DNA of 44,949 nt from Calditrichaceae bacterium (GCA_024762535.1 JANTHG010000002.1:1-44949); one strand, 5' to 3'; positions 20,369 through 30,177 are shown, counted from the stretch's first letter. Numbers and translations are program-made. The notes: generated by a model not told the origin, from the sequence alone.

Positions 20369-22291
20369 TTGGCTCAAATAGAAATTCGCTTCCCGGACGG
20401 GAATACTCAAACTTTTGAATCCGGAACAACACCGCTGGAAATTGCCAAAGGAATTAGTAATTCTTTGGCCAAGCGTTCTGTGGCCGCTAAATTCAATGAT
20501 GTGGTTATTTCACTGGTACAGCCTCTGCAGGAAGATGGTGTTCTGCAATTATTGTCTTTCAAAGACGATGAAGGCAAAGATGTGTTCTGGCATTCTTCGG
20601 CTCATTTGATGGCCCAGGCCATTAAACGTGTTTTTCCGGAGGCGCAGCTCGGTATTGGTCCACCCATTGCAGACGGCTTTTATTACGATATTGATTTGGA
20701 CCGTGCCATCACACCCGAGGACTTTGAAACGCTCGAGCAGGAAATGGCTAAAATTGTTGAGGAAAACCATCCTACAGTTCGGAAAGTTCTGAGCGCTAAG
20801 GAAGCATTGGATTTCTTTAAGAAGAACCATGAAATGCTCAAGGTAGATTTGATTGAAGAATTAGCTCAGAACGGTGAGACTATTACGGTTTACGAGCAGG
20901 GTGAGTTTGCTGATCTCTGTCGTGGTCCGCATGTACCTTCTACCGGATATCTTGGTAAAAATTTTAAACTTTTATCCGTAGCCGGCGCTTACTGGCACGG
21001 TGATGAAAAAAATAAAATGCTTCAGCGCATTTACGCTACTAATTATCCGGACAAGAAACTTCTGAAGCAGCATTTAAAGCGCATTGAAGAAGCCAAAAAG
21101 CGCGATCATCGCAAGCTGGGCAGGGAACTGGATCTGTTCAGTATTCAGGATGAAATTGGCAGCGGACTCATTTTGTGGCATCCAAAAGGTGCCCTTATGC
21201 GCCATTTAATCGAATCTTATTGGAAAGATGAACATTTGAAAAACGGGTACGATTTGGTATCCACTCCTCATGTAGCTAAACACCATTTGTGGGAAACCAG
21301 CGGACATACCGGCTTTTATCAGGAAAATATGTTTCGCCCCATGACTGTGGATGATGTGGACTACCAGTTAAAACCCATGAATTGTCCCTTTCATATGATG
21401 ATTTATAAATCACAAATTCGCAGTTACCGCGATTTGCCCATTCGATTTGCCGAATTGGGAACCGTGTATCGGTATGAACGTTCCGGCGTTTTGCATGGCC
21501 TGATGCGCGTTCGTGGCTTTACGCAGGATGATGCGCATATTTATTGCCATCCCGATCAGTTAACGGATGAAATTATTGGTGTACTGGATTTGAACAGCCG
21601 TATGTTAGCCAAATTTGGATTTACCGAGTACGATGTGTATCTTTCCACCCGTCCGGATAAATTTGTGGGCAGTCAGGAAAGCTGGGAACATGCAACAGAG
21701 GCCTTGCGAAAAGCTTTAGAACTGAAGAATATGAACTACCAGGTCGATCCGGGCGAGGGCGTTTTTTACGGCCCGAAGATCGATATTAAAATCAAAGATG
21801 TATTGGGACGCAGCTGGCAATGCTCCACCATCCAGGTTGACTTCAACCTGCCTGAGCGCTTTGATCTGAATTTTGTAGATGTAGATGGGCAGCGTCATCG
21901 TCCCATAACCATTCATCGCGCTTTACTCGGTTCCCTGGAGCGCTTCTTTGGTATTTTGATAGAACACTATGCCGGGAATTTTCCGTTTTGGCTGGCGCCT
22001 GTTCAGGCCATCGTTTTACCAATTGCAGACCGTCATTTTGACTATGCAGCTGAGGTTAAACAACAACTTATGCAGGCCGGTTTACGTGTAAACAGTGATT
22101 TACGTAATGAAAAGGTCGGTTTCAAAATCCGTGAAGCCGAAGTAGCCAAAATACCGTTTATGATTATCATAGGAGATAAAGAAGTTGAAACGCAAACTTT
22201 ATCTATTCGTCATAAAGGCGAAGGTGATCTTGGTGTAATGAAGCTTAAGCAATTGCTTGAGCATATTCAGGCAATTCAGGATAAAGAATAA
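20369..22291 (+). CDS. thrS: Threonine--tRNA ligase
   Basis: AQIEIRFPDGNTQTFESGTTPLEIAKGIS TGS domain; DVFWHSSAHLMAQAIKRVFPEAQLGIGPPIADGFYYDID; MNCPFHMMIYKSQIRSYRDLPIRFAELGTVYRYERSGVLHGLMRVRGFTQDDAHIYC. Start taken as TTG 20369 (alternative TTG 20357). Confidence 0.96.
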   Translation: MAQIEIRFPDGNTQTFESGTTPLEIAKGISNSLAKRSVAAKFNDVVISLVQPLQEDGVLQLLSFKDDEGKDVFWHSSAHLMAQAIKRVFPEAQLGIGPPIADGFYYDIDLDRAITPEDFETLEQEMAKIVEENHPTVRKVLSAKEALDFFKKNHEMLKVDLIEELAQNGETITVYEQGEFADLCRGPHVPSTGYLGKNFKLLSVAGAYWHGDEKNKMLQRIYATNYPDKKLLKQHLKRIEEAKKRDHRKLGRELDLFSIQDEIGSGLILWHPKGALMRHLIESYWKDEHLKNGYDLVSTPHVAKHHLWETSGHTGFYQENMFRPMTVDDVDYQLKPMNCPFHMMIYKSQIRSYRDLPIRFAELGTVYRYERSGVLHGLMRVRGFTQDDAHIYCHPDQLTDEIIGVLDLNSRMLAKFGFTEYDVYLSTRPDKFVGSQESWEHATEALRKALELKNMNYQVDPGEGVFYGPKIDIKIKDVLGRSWQCSTIQVDFNLPERFDLNFVDVDGQRHRPITIHRALLGSLERFFGILIEHYAGNFPFWLAPVQAIVLPIADRHFDYAAEVKQQLMQAGLRVNSDLRNEKVGFKIREAEVAKIPFMIIIGDKEVETQTLSIRHKGEGDLGVMKLKQLLEHIQAIQDKE

Positions 22292-22324
22292 GAACGGGTT
22301 AAACTTATCTTAAGGAGATAGCAT

Positions 22325-22840
22325 ATCGCAAGCAAAAGTCCAAGGACCAGAATAAACGATACCATTACAGCGAAGGAAGTACGCTTAATAAGTCCCGATG
22401 GCGAACAACTCGGCATTGTTTCTCTGGAAGATGCGTTGGCAAAAGCCGCTGAAAAAGAATTAGACCTGGTGGAAATTGCGCCTACAGCCAAGCCACCTGT
22501 GTGTAAAATAATGGATTTTGGAAAATATATTTACGAGCAGCGCAAAAAAGAAAAATTAAATAAAAAGAAACAACACACTATTGTTGTTAAAGAAATAAGG
22601 ATGCGCCCGAAAACAGATACACACGATCTGGAATTTAAGGTTAAACACGCGCGCGCTTTTTTAGAGCAAAAAAATAAAGTAAAGTTTACTGTACAATTTC
22701 GCGGCCGGGAACTGGCCTATAAAGAGTTCGGATACAAGCTGCTGGAACGAGTACAGGAAATGTTAGAAGATGTAGCCAAGGTCGAAAGCGGAATCAAATC
22801 GGAAGGCCGCTTTATGAACATGGTGATGTCACAAAAGTAG
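22325..22840 (+). CDS. infC: Translation initiation factor IF-3 with a non-canonical ATC start codon
   Basis: In-frame extension upstream of the track ORF (22436) encodes the conserved RINDTITAKEVRLISPDGEQLGIVSLEDAL. There is an in-frame TAG at 22319, no ATG/GTG/TTG between it and 22436, and AAGGAG at 22312..22317, 7 nt before ATC. Confidence 0.9.
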   Translation: MASKSPRTRINDTITAKEVRLISPDGEQLGIVSLEDALAKAAEKELDLVEIAPTAKPPVCKIMDFGKYIYEQRKKEKLNKKKQHTIVVKEIRMRPKTDTHDLEFKVKHARAFLEQKNKVKFTVQFRGRELAYKEFGYKLLERVQEMLEDVAKVESGIKSEGRFMNMVMSQK

Positions 22841-22855
22841 AAAGGGGAAGATAGA

Positions 22856-23050
22856 ATGCCGAAAATGAAATCGAACCGCGGAGCTGCAAAACGATTCCGT
22901 GTTACAGCGAGTGGAAAGATAAAGAGACATTCTGCCTATCATAGCCATATTTTGACCAAAAAGTCAGCTAAAAGAAAACGGAACCTGCGTCAGGAGAGCC
23001 AGGTTTCGCAGGCAGATACTCCAAAAGTACGTAAAATGATTTTAAAGTAA
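22856..23050 (+). CDS. rpmI: 50S ribosomal protein L35
   Basis: [46 protein letters not shown]. Confidence 0.97.
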   Translation: MPKMKSNRGAAKRFRVTASGKIKRHSAYHSHILTKKSAKRKRNLRQESQVSQADTPKVRKMILK

Positions 23051-23071
23051 ACAGGAAAGAGGGAGATAAGA

Positions 23072-23419
23072 ATGCCACGTGCCACTAATAATGTTGCTGC
23101 CCGGCAAAGACGTAAAAAAATACTCAAAGCCGCAAAAGGTTATCGCTTAGGCAAGAGCCGTTTGTATGCAACAGCTAAAGACCAGGTTGAAAAAAGCTGG
23201 CAGTACGCTTATCGTGATAGACGCGCCAAGAAACGTACCTTCCGCAGATTGTGGATTGCACGTATTAACGCGGCCTGCCGTTTAAGCGGTGTATCGTATT
23301 CGGTATTTATGAATGCGCTTAAAAAAGCAGAAGTTGGATTGGATCGCAAAGTATTAGCCGATATGGCTGTACAAAATCCTGCTGGTTTCGCTGATCTTGT
23401 AAAACAAGTAACTGCGTAA
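23072..23419 (+). CDS. rplT: 50S ribosomal protein L20
   Basis: [70 protein letters not shown]. Confidence 0.97.
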   Translation: MPRATNNVAARQRRKKILKAAKGYRLGKSRLYATAKDQVEKSWQYAYRDRRAKKRTFRRLWIARINAACRLSGVSYSVFMNALKKAEVGLDRKVLADMAVQNPAGFADLVKQVTA

Positions 23420-23444
23420 CTTATACATTCTGTAAAAATTGAGA

Positions 23445-23475
23445 GGAAGTACCTGTTACGGTGCTTCCTTTTTTT
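23445..23475 (+). terminator. Intrinsic terminator between rplT and pheS
   Basis: GGAAGTACC-tgttac-GGTGCTTCC followed by TTTTTTT. Confidence 0.8.
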
Positions 23476-23493
23476 CTATCCGGGATATTATTT

Positions 23494-24501
23494 ATGTTAC
23501 AAAAAATAGATGAAATTCGTGAACAGTTTCAATCCGAGTTAAAGGCTGTATCTAACAACGAAGAGTTAGAAGCTTTACGCATCCGATTTTTAGGTCGTAA
23601 AGGATCCATTGCTTCCGCCTTCAGCCTGATGCAGGAAGTACCGGCTGAACAGCGGCCCAAATTTGGGCAAACATTGAATGTGCTTAAAAAAGAGGCAGAG
23701 GCTCAATACGAAGCATTAAAAAGCAAGCTGTTAAAACCGAAACAAAATAAAAACCAGCTTGACCTTACCCTTCCGGGGCGTAAAATGGCCACGGGCGGAA
23801 AACATCCTTTGCTGGCGGTTGCCGATGAAATAAAAGCGGTATTTACCAGCCTTGGTTTTACCATTGAAGACGGTCCGGAAATTGAAACCGATTTTTATAA
23901 TTTTGAAGCTTTGAACATTCCCAAATCCCATCCGGCCCGGGATATGCAGGACACATTGTACATCACCGAAGATATTGTGCTGCGTACACACACCTCGCCG
24001 GTACAAATTCGGGTGATGGAACGTCAAAAGCCCCCCATTCGAATGATTGCGCCCGGAAGGGTTTACCGCCGTGATACACCGGATGCCAGCCATTCGCCCT
24101 TTTTTCATCAGGTAGAAGGGCTCGTGGTAGGTGAGGGCGTTTCATTCGCTGATTTAAAGGGCGTTATCCAGGCCTTTGCCCATCGGATGTTTGGCAAAGA
24201 TATAAAAGTACGTTTTCGTCCCAGCTTTTTTCCTTTTACAGAGCCTAGTGCCGAATACGACTTTAGCTGTGTCTTTTGTCGCGGAAAAGGGTGCAATGTG
24301 TGCAAAGGAACCGGTTGGATGGAAATTTCAGGTTCGGGCATGGTGCATCCCAAAGTATTTGAAGCGGCCGGCGTTGATTCGGAAAAATATACTGGTTACG
24401 CTTTTGGAATGGGAATCGACCGTATTGCTATGCTCAAATACGGTATTAACGATATTCGTCTCTTTTTTGAAAATGATCTTAGATTTTTATCTCAATTTTA
24501 G
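23494..24501 (+). CDS. pheS: Phenylalanine--tRNA ligase alpha subunit
   Basis: FLGRKGSIASAFSLM; GGKHPLLAVADEIKAVFTSLGFTIEDGPEIETDFYNFEALNIPKSHPARDMQDTLYI; GMGIDRIAMLKYGINDIRLFFENDLRFLSQF. ATG 23494 preferred over GTG 23461, which lies in the terminator. Confidence 0.96.
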   Translation: MLQKIDEIREQFQSELKAVSNNEELEALRIRFLGRKGSIASAFSLMQEVPAEQRPKFGQTLNVLKKEAEAQYEALKSKLLKPKQNKNQLDLTLPGRKMATGGKHPLLAVADEIKAVFTSLGFTIEDGPEIETDFYNFEALNIPKSHPARDMQDTLYITEDIVLRTHTSPVQIRVMERQKPPIRMIAPGRVYRRDTPDASHSPFFHQVEGLVVGEGVSFADLKGVIQAFAHRMFGKDIKVRFRPSFFPFTEPSAEYDFSCVFCRGKGCNVCKGTGWMEISGSGMVHPKVFEAAGVDSEKYTGYAFGMGIDRIAMLKYGINDIRLFFENDLRFLSQF

Positions 24502-24509
24502 GCAAGAAA

Positions 24510-26891
24510 ATGAAAATCACATACAACTGGCTCAAAGAATATATTGATGTAGATTTAACACCACAGGCCTTGGCCGACAAACTGACCAATGTGGGTTTTG
24601 AAGTAGAAGAACTCATACCGTTGTTGCAGCCCTTTAGCGGTGTGGTAGTTGGTAAAGTGGAATCGGTTTCCAAGCATCCCGATGCCAACAAACTTTCCCT
24701 TTGTACTGTCAACGATGGCGCTGAAACATTTCAGGTGATATGCGGTGCCGCCAATGTGGCGGAAGGTCAGATAGTGCCATTCGCAAAAGTGGGCGCTCGT
24801 TTGCCCGGTGATTTTAAAATTAAAAAAGCTAAAATCCGTGGGGTGGAATCCTTTGGTATGATCTGTTCCAAAGAAGAACTGGGACTCGAAAAAAAATCCG
24901 AAGGTATCTGGCCGTTTGAACAGGCCGAGCCTCTTGGAACCGATGTGTTTGAGATGCTCAACCGCAATCCGGATTACATCTACGACTTTTTTATCACACC
25001 TAACCGTCCGGACTGCCTGAATCTTATCGGCATTGCGCGGGAAGTTTCCGCGATTACCGGGAAACCGCTTAAAATGCCTGAAGTTACAATTCAGGAAGAT
25101 ACCTCCGCTGAGATTGCTGATTTTATTAAGGTGCATATCCACGATACGGAAGGTTGCCAGCGTTATGCGGCCCGCGTTATCCGAAATGTAACCATTGCCC
25201 CCAGTCCGGAATGGATGCAGCAGCGCCTGGAAGCAGTAGGTATCCGCCCTATTAACAATATTGTGGATATAACCAATTATGTACTGATGGAAACGGGGCA
25301 GCCCCTACACGCCTTTGATTTAAAAGAAATCAGGGGAAAAGAAATCCATGTACGCGCCAGTAGACCGGGTGAAAAATTTACCACATTGGATGACAAAGAA
25401 CGTAGCTTGCCGGAAAACACGGTAATGATTTGCGATGCCGAACGGGCCGTAGCTATCGGCGGAATTATGGGTGGACAAAATTCAGAAGTATCACCCGCAA
25501 CAACCGACATCCTTTTGGAAAGCGCCTATTTTAAGCCCACGCGGATCGCCTTTGCCGGAAAAAAACTGGGACTGTCTTCCGAAGCGTCTCAGCGCTTTGA
25601 ACGCGGTGCTGACCCCAATAATGTGCTAAATGCTTTAAATCGGGCAGCTTCGTTAATGGCAGAACTGGCCGGCGGTCATCTTGTGCATGGAATTGATGAT
25701 GTCTATCCTAAGGAAATTAAGCCCGCACGCGTTCCCTTTGATCCCGAAAAAATTAATCGTCTGCTTGGTACATCATTCAGCAGGCAAGAAATCAAAGAAA
25801 AATTAACGCGGCTCCAATTAAACGTTGCAAACGATTATGTGGAAGCGCCTACCTTTAGAGTGGATTTAAAAATTAACGTGGATTTGGCGGAAGAAGTAGC
25901 CCGGCTGGTAAACCTGACCAATTTACCAACCAATGAAACCACTGAAATTAACTATGAAATACCGCAGCCCGAAATTGAACAGCGCATAAATTTTGTACGC
26001 CAAAAAATGCTGGAAATGAACTTGCAGGAAGCCTTTTCCGCCAGTATGCTCAAGCAATCCGAGGCAGCGCTGTTTCAGAATGGAGAGCTCATTTCCATTC
26101 TGAATCCCATTAGCGATGATTTGACAACGATGCGTCCGTCACTCCTGCCAGGTTTGCTGCGCGCAGTGAATCATAACATCAACCGAAATATGACAGATGT
26201 ACGTTTGTTCGAAATCGGTCGTATTTTTACCAATTATCGCGAAAACAATTTGCCCGATCAACCCTATAGCCTGGCTATGATTCAAACCGGGAATCGTCAA
26301 CCGGAAGATTGGGGAAACGTATCCGTTCCTGTTGATTTTTATGATATTAAGGGCTATCTCGAAAATTTTGTTTCTAAAATAGCGCTTGACAATTTTGCTT
26401 TTATTTTATATGATAAAAGCAGTTATTTTATGAGTACGGAAACCGTTGCGTTATTGGTAAAAGATACGGTCATTGGATTTTGTGGCAGGGTTGAACCGGA
26501 AGTTTGCGCGGCCTTTGGTATTGAACAGGCTGTTTACGCTTTCGAATTAAACCTCGATGCGTTATCCGGTTTAATAAATTACCAAAGGCACTATCAGCCC
26601 ATTTCCCGCTTCCCGTATTCGGAACGGGATATGGCACTGGTCCTGGATGATGAAATTCCTGCCGCTGATATTTTAAATGAAATTCGTAAGCACGGCGGAA
26701 AACTATTAAAACATCTCGCTGTATTTGATGTATTCAAAGGCGATTCCATCCCCGAAGGGAAAAAGAGCATTGCGATACGCCTGCGTTTTCAGTCTTTGGA
26801 TCGTACACTTAGTGATAAGGAAGTGGATAAAGTGTTCCGTAATATCATTAAACGAATGGAAAATACTTTTAACGCAAGTTTGCGGAATTAA
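24510..26891 (+). CDS. pheT: Phenylalanine--tRNA ligase beta subunit
   Basis: MKITYNWLKEYIDVDLTPQALADKLTNVGFEVE; tRNA-binding domain; ETGQPLHAFDLKEIRG; C-terminal ferredoxin-fold anticodon-binding domain. Confidence 0.96.
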   Translation: MKITYNWLKEYIDVDLTPQALADKLTNVGFEVEELIPLLQPFSGVVVGKVESVSKHPDANKLSLCTVNDGAETFQVICGAANVAEGQIVPFAKVGARLPGDFKIKKAKIRGVESFGMICSKEELGLEKKSEGIWPFEQAEPLGTDVFEMLNRNPDYIYDFFITPNRPDCLNLIGIAREVSAITGKPLKMPEVTIQEDTSAEIADFIKVHIHDTEGCQRYAARVIRNVTIAPSPEWMQQRLEAVGIRPINNIVDITNYVLMETGQPLHAFDLKEIRGKEIHVRASRPGEKFTTLDDKERSLPENTVMICDAERAVAIGGIMGGQNSEVSPATTDILLESAYFKPTRIAFAGKKLGLSSEASQRFERGADPNNVLNALNRAASLMAELAGGHLVHGIDDVYPKEIKPARVPFDPEKINRLLGTSFSRQEIKEKLTRLQLNVANDYVEAPTFRVDLKINVDLAEEVARLVNLTNLPTNETTEINYEIPQPEIEQRINFVRQKMLEMNLQEAFSASMLKQSEAALFQNGELISILNPISDDLTTMRPSLLPGLLRAVNHNINRNMTDVRLFEIGRIFTNYRENNLPDQPYSLAMIQTGNRQPEDWGNVSVPVDFYDIKGYLENFVSKIALDNFAFILYDKSSYFMSTETVALLVKDTVIGFCGRVEPEVCAAFGIEQAVYAFELNLDALSGLINYQRHYQPISRFPYSERDMALVLDDEIPAADILNEIRKHGGKLLKHLAVFDVFKGDSIPEGKKSIAIRLRFQSLDRTLSDKEVDKVFRNIIKRMENTFNASLRN

Positions 26892-26893
26892 CT

Positions 26894-27187
26894 ATGCGAC
26901 TGGATCAGTTTGATAAATTAAAGCATCTGGTTGAAAAATTATTGGATTCTCATAGGGAAGCCAATTTCAAGCTGGTTCGTCTGCAGCGGGAAAATGCAGA
27001 GCTGAAGCAGCAATTAGAAGTATTTAGGAATTTGCCTCCGGATTTGGATGAAGCATTCCTAAAAGAAGTACTAACCGAGAATGAAAGGCTAAAGGATAAA
27101 AACCAAACTGTTCAAACTCAATTGGGTGAATTAGTAACCCAGTTAGAAAGCCGAATACAACGGCATATTAATGGTGTTGATTTTTAA
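26894..27187 (+). CDS. Small coiled-coil protein immediately upstream of zapA (possible division-associated, ZapB-like in architecture only)
   Basis: 97 aa, heptad-like LKHLVEKLLDSHREANFKLVRLQRENAELKQQLEVF; tightly packed between pheT and zapA. Confidence 0.6.
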   Translation: MRLDQFDKLKHLVEKLLDSHREANFKLVRLQRENAELKQQLEVFRNLPPDLDEAFLKEVLTENERLKDKNQTVQTQLGELVTQLESRIQRHINGVDF

Positions 27188-27200
27188 GTAAAGGGAAAAA

Positions 27201-27488
27201 ATGGCTCCAGGCCAATTACGCGTAAATATCTTTGGCACAGAATACACGCTCATTTCGGATGATGATGCCGAATATGTACAAGAAATAGGGCGGTATCTTG
27301 ATGAAAAAATGCGAGAAATTGATAAAAACCAATCAATTAAATCTGCCAGCAAAGTGGCGGTACTGGCTGCTTTAAATATTGCGGATGAGCTGTTTCAGGA
27401 GCGAAAATATACACAAAAATTATTAAATCAACTTAATGAAGAGGCGCGAAAGATAAACCATTCTATTGTTGATTTCCTGGATGAATAG
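27201..27488 (+). CDS. zapA: Cell division protein ZapA
   Basis: LRVNIFGTEYTLISDDDAEYVQEIGRYLDEKMREI...KVAVLAALNIADELFQE. Confidence 0.9.
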   Translation: MAPGQLRVNIFGTEYTLISDDDAEYVQEIGRYLDEKMREIDKNQSIKSASKVAVLAALNIADELFQERKYTQKLLNQLNEEARKINHSIVDFLDE

Positions 27489-27502
27489 GTTTATCTTGAT
27501 TT

Positions 27503-27680
27503 AAAACCCTGTTACCTGTAAACGGGTAATAATAGGACCAACACCATTAAAACAGGGAACTGAACTCCGGACGTGAAATGCAGGCCCCACCCTCGGGTGA
27601 GTGGAAGCGTAAAGCGTGCGGGAGGTACCCATCATGCTTTAATAAGGTTCTATTTCCGTGTACGGTGGCAGGGTTTTTGT
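27503..27680 (+). ncRNA. ssrS: 6S RNA (SsrS) candidate
   Basis: ~178 nt between zapA and rny; closing stem AAAACCCTG (27503..27511) with CAGGGTTTT (27669..27677), continued by TTACC/GGTGG; internal hairpins such as CCACCCTCGGGTG; T-rich 3' end. Position after zapA is a known 6S context. Not checked with a covariance model. Confidence 0.75.
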
Positions 27681-27705
27681 TTTTTAGCAGAACTTAGGAG
27701 AAAAA

Positions 27706-29262
27706 ATGTCAGTAACAGCACTGTTAATCTGGATCGGAATACTGATTGTTGGATTTGCAGCCGGTTGGCTATTCAATTCTTTTTTGGGAAACAAAAGCTT
27801 AACGTCTGCTCAAAAAGAAGCAGCAGAGTTATTAAAAGAAGCTAACGAGGATGCAGAAGCAAGTAAAAAAGAAAAACTGATTGAACTGGAAGATGAAATT
27901 TATCAAAAACGGCAGGAACTAGAGCAGGAATTTCGTTCTAAAAAAAGCGCTTTAAAAAGAGAAGAAGATGAGTTACTTACCAGAGAAAACAACCTGGAAC
28001 GAAAAGCGGATCTTATTGCCAAAAAAGAACATGATATAGAATTCCACCAACGAGATATTAAAAATCGTGAAAATCAGTTACGCATTAAACAGCAACGCTT
28101 AGATCATCTACTGGATGAAGAGAATCTGCGGTTGGAACGTATTGCCGGTTTGTCACGTGAAGAGGCTAAAAAGACCCTCATGGATAATTTGGTTGATTCT
28201 GTTAAAGCAGAGGCTGCAGATACTGCCTTTAAAATTTTAGAAGATGCGCAAAAGAACGCTCAGTCAAAAGCTAAAGAAGTAATCATTACGGCAATGGAAC
28301 AGACCGCTACGGATCACGCGGTCGAATCCACTGTTTCAATTGTCTCTTTGCCCTCCGATGATATGAAAGGGCGCATTATCGGACGGGAAGGGCGAAATAT
28401 TCGTGCTTTTGAAATTGTAACCGGTGTGGATGTGATCGTGGATGATACGCCTAATACGGTCATATTAAGCGGATACGACCCTTTTCGCAGAGAACTGGCA
28501 CGTTTAACTATGGATAAGCTGGTGTCGGATGGTCGTATTCATCCAGGCCGAATTGAAGAGACCTACGAAAAAACCGTGAAAGATATGAATGAATATCTGA
28601 CGGAATTAGGGGAACAAGCGCTTTTGGAAACAGGTGTGCATGGCATTCATCCGGATATTATTGTTACACTCGGTAAATTACGTTTCCGTACCAGTTATGG
28701 CCAAAATGTGTTGCAGCATAGTAAAGAAGTTGCTACTATTGCCGGAATTATGGCATCTGAGCTGGGATTGGATGAAAGCATGGCTAAACGAGCAGGAATT
28801 TTACATGATATTGGTCGGGGTGTGGAACGACATTCCGAAGGCAGTCACTGTCAAATAGGATATGATTTTATTAAACGCTATGGGGAACCGCCCATTGTTT
28901 TAAATGCTATTATAGGGCATCATGGCGAAGTAGAAGCTATTTCACCTATTACAATTTTGGTTATGATCGCCAATGAAATCAGTCGCAGTCGTCCGGGTGC
29001 ACGGCGCGATGTGATCGAAAATTTTGTTAGACGTATGCAAAATATGGAAGAATGTGCCCAGTCCTTTGAAGGCGTTAAATTGGCCTATGCCATTCAGGCA
29101 GGTAAAGAAGTACGGGTCATTATTGATCACGAAAAAATTGATGATGCACGCAGTCACCAACTGACAACAGATATCGCGCATAAAATAGAAAGTGAAATAG
29201 ACTATCCCGGACAGGTGAAAGTGGTTGCCATCAGGGAATTCCGTGCTATTGACTTTGCATAA
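27706..29262 (+). CDS. rny: Ribonuclease Y
   Basis: N-terminal TM helix, coiled coil, KH domain GRIIGREGRNIRAFEIVTGVDVIVDDTPNTVILSGYDPFRRELARLTMDKLVSDGRIHPGRIEE, HD domain. Confidence 0.96.
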   Translation: MSVTALLIWIGILIVGFAAGWLFNSFLGNKSLTSAQKEAAELLKEANEDAEASKKEKLIELEDEIYQKRQELEQEFRSKKSALKREEDELLTRENNLERKADLIAKKEHDIEFHQRDIKNRENQLRIKQQRLDHLLDEENLRLERIAGLSREEAKKTLMDNLVDSVKAEAADTAFKILEDAQKNAQSKAKEVIITAMEQTATDHAVESTVSIVSLPSDDMKGRIIGREGRNIRAFEIVTGVDVIVDDTPNTVILSGYDPFRRELARLTMDKLVSDGRIHPGRIEETYEKTVKDMNEYLTELGEQALLETGVHGIHPDIIVTLGKLRFRTSYGQNVLQHSKEVATIAGIMASELGLDESMAKRAGILHDIGRGVERHSEGSHCQIGYDFIKRYGEPPIVLNAIIGHHGEVEAISPITILVMIANEISRSRPGARRDVIENFVRRMQNMEECAQSFEGVKLAYAIQAGKEVRVIIDHEKIDDARSHQLTTDIAHKIESEIDYPGQVKVVAIREFRAIDFA

Positions 29263-29274
29263 AGGATAACGGAA

Positions 29275-30177
29275 ATGCATTCTGTACCCGAAGAAAAACT
29301 TTTAAAAGGAAAGCCTGTTTCGGAACATGTATATAACCGGTTAGGCGAACAACTTTCCTTTTTAAAATCCAATAACGTTACACCCAAACTAACTGTAATT
29401 CTCGTGGGCGAAGACCCTGCCTCACAAGTGTATGTACGCCGTAAAGGCAAGGCCTGTGAGAAATTAGGCATTCTCTCCGAAACGATTACACTCCCGGCAG
29501 AAACCAGTGAAGAAACTCTGCTTGCGCGTATTCAGGAATTGAATACCGATGATTCCAACCACGGCATTTTGGTACAGTTGCCCCTTCCATCTCATATCGA
29601 TGAAAATCGTGTGATTCGTGCCATCAATCCAGCAAAGGATGTGGATTGTTTTCATCCACAGAATGTAGGGCTGCTGGTCAGTGGTAACCCGTATGTATTA
29701 CCTTGTACACCTGCTGGTATTATGGAAATGCTTGATTATTACAACATCCCTACTTCCGGGAAACATGTGGTAGTGGCCGGACGCAGCAATATTGTGGGTA
29801 AACCTATGGCTAATCTATTGGTGCAAAAAAATAATAGAGCTAATGCTACGGTTACGGTTGTGCATAGTCGTACGCAAAATATGGCGGAACTTACCAAACA
29901 GGCCGATATCCTGATTGCCGCAATAGGGAAGCCCCGTTTTTTTACCGCCGAACACATTTCTAATGGAACGGTAGTGGTGGATGTGGGCATTAATCGCATC
30001 GATGCTGATACGGAAAAAGGGTATAAATTGGTAGGCGATGTAGATTTGGATTCGGTCAGTACCCTAGTTGAAAAAATAACACCGGTGCCCGGTGGGGTTG
30101 GCCCCATGACCATTGCCATGCTCATGCAAAATACAGTTTTGGCAGCGGCCGCTCAGGAAAATGTCGTCTTTCCGTAA
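29275..30177 (+). CDS. folD: Bifunctional methylenetetrahydrofolate dehydrogenase/cyclohydrolase
   Basis: VGEDPASQVYVRRKGKACEKLGI; GILVQLPLPSHID; PCTPAGIMEMLDYY; VVAGRSNIVGKPMANLL; TPVPGGVGPMTIAMLMQNT. Confidence 0.96.
   Translation: MHSVPEEKLLKGKPVSEHVYNRLGEQLSFLKSNNVTPKLTVILVGEDPASQVYVRRKGKACEKLGILSETITLPAETSEETLLARIQELNTDDSNHGILVQLPLPSHIDENRVIRAINPAKDVDCFHPQNVGLLVSGNPYVLPCTPAGIMEMLDYYNIPTSGKHVVVAGRSNIVGKPMANLLVQKNNRANATVTVVHSRTQNMAELTKQADILIAAIGKPRFFTAEHISNGTVVVDVGINRIDADTEKGYKLVGDVDLDSVSTLVEKITPVPGGVGPMTIAMLMQNTVLAAAAQENVVFP

Noticed and set aside
22436-22840. infC start at TTG 22436
   Set aside because: It removes conserved IF3 N-terminal residues; an SD and the ATC codon lie upstream.
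23461-23493. Possible Phe-containing leader peptide for pheS (VLPFFLSGILF)
   Set aside because: It is in frame with pheS and lies in the terminator 3' arm; it has no separate stop, so it is not a leader peptide.
27573-27845. ORF of 90 aa
   Set aside because: Overlaps the 6S-like RNA and the rny start, with no protein-like composition.
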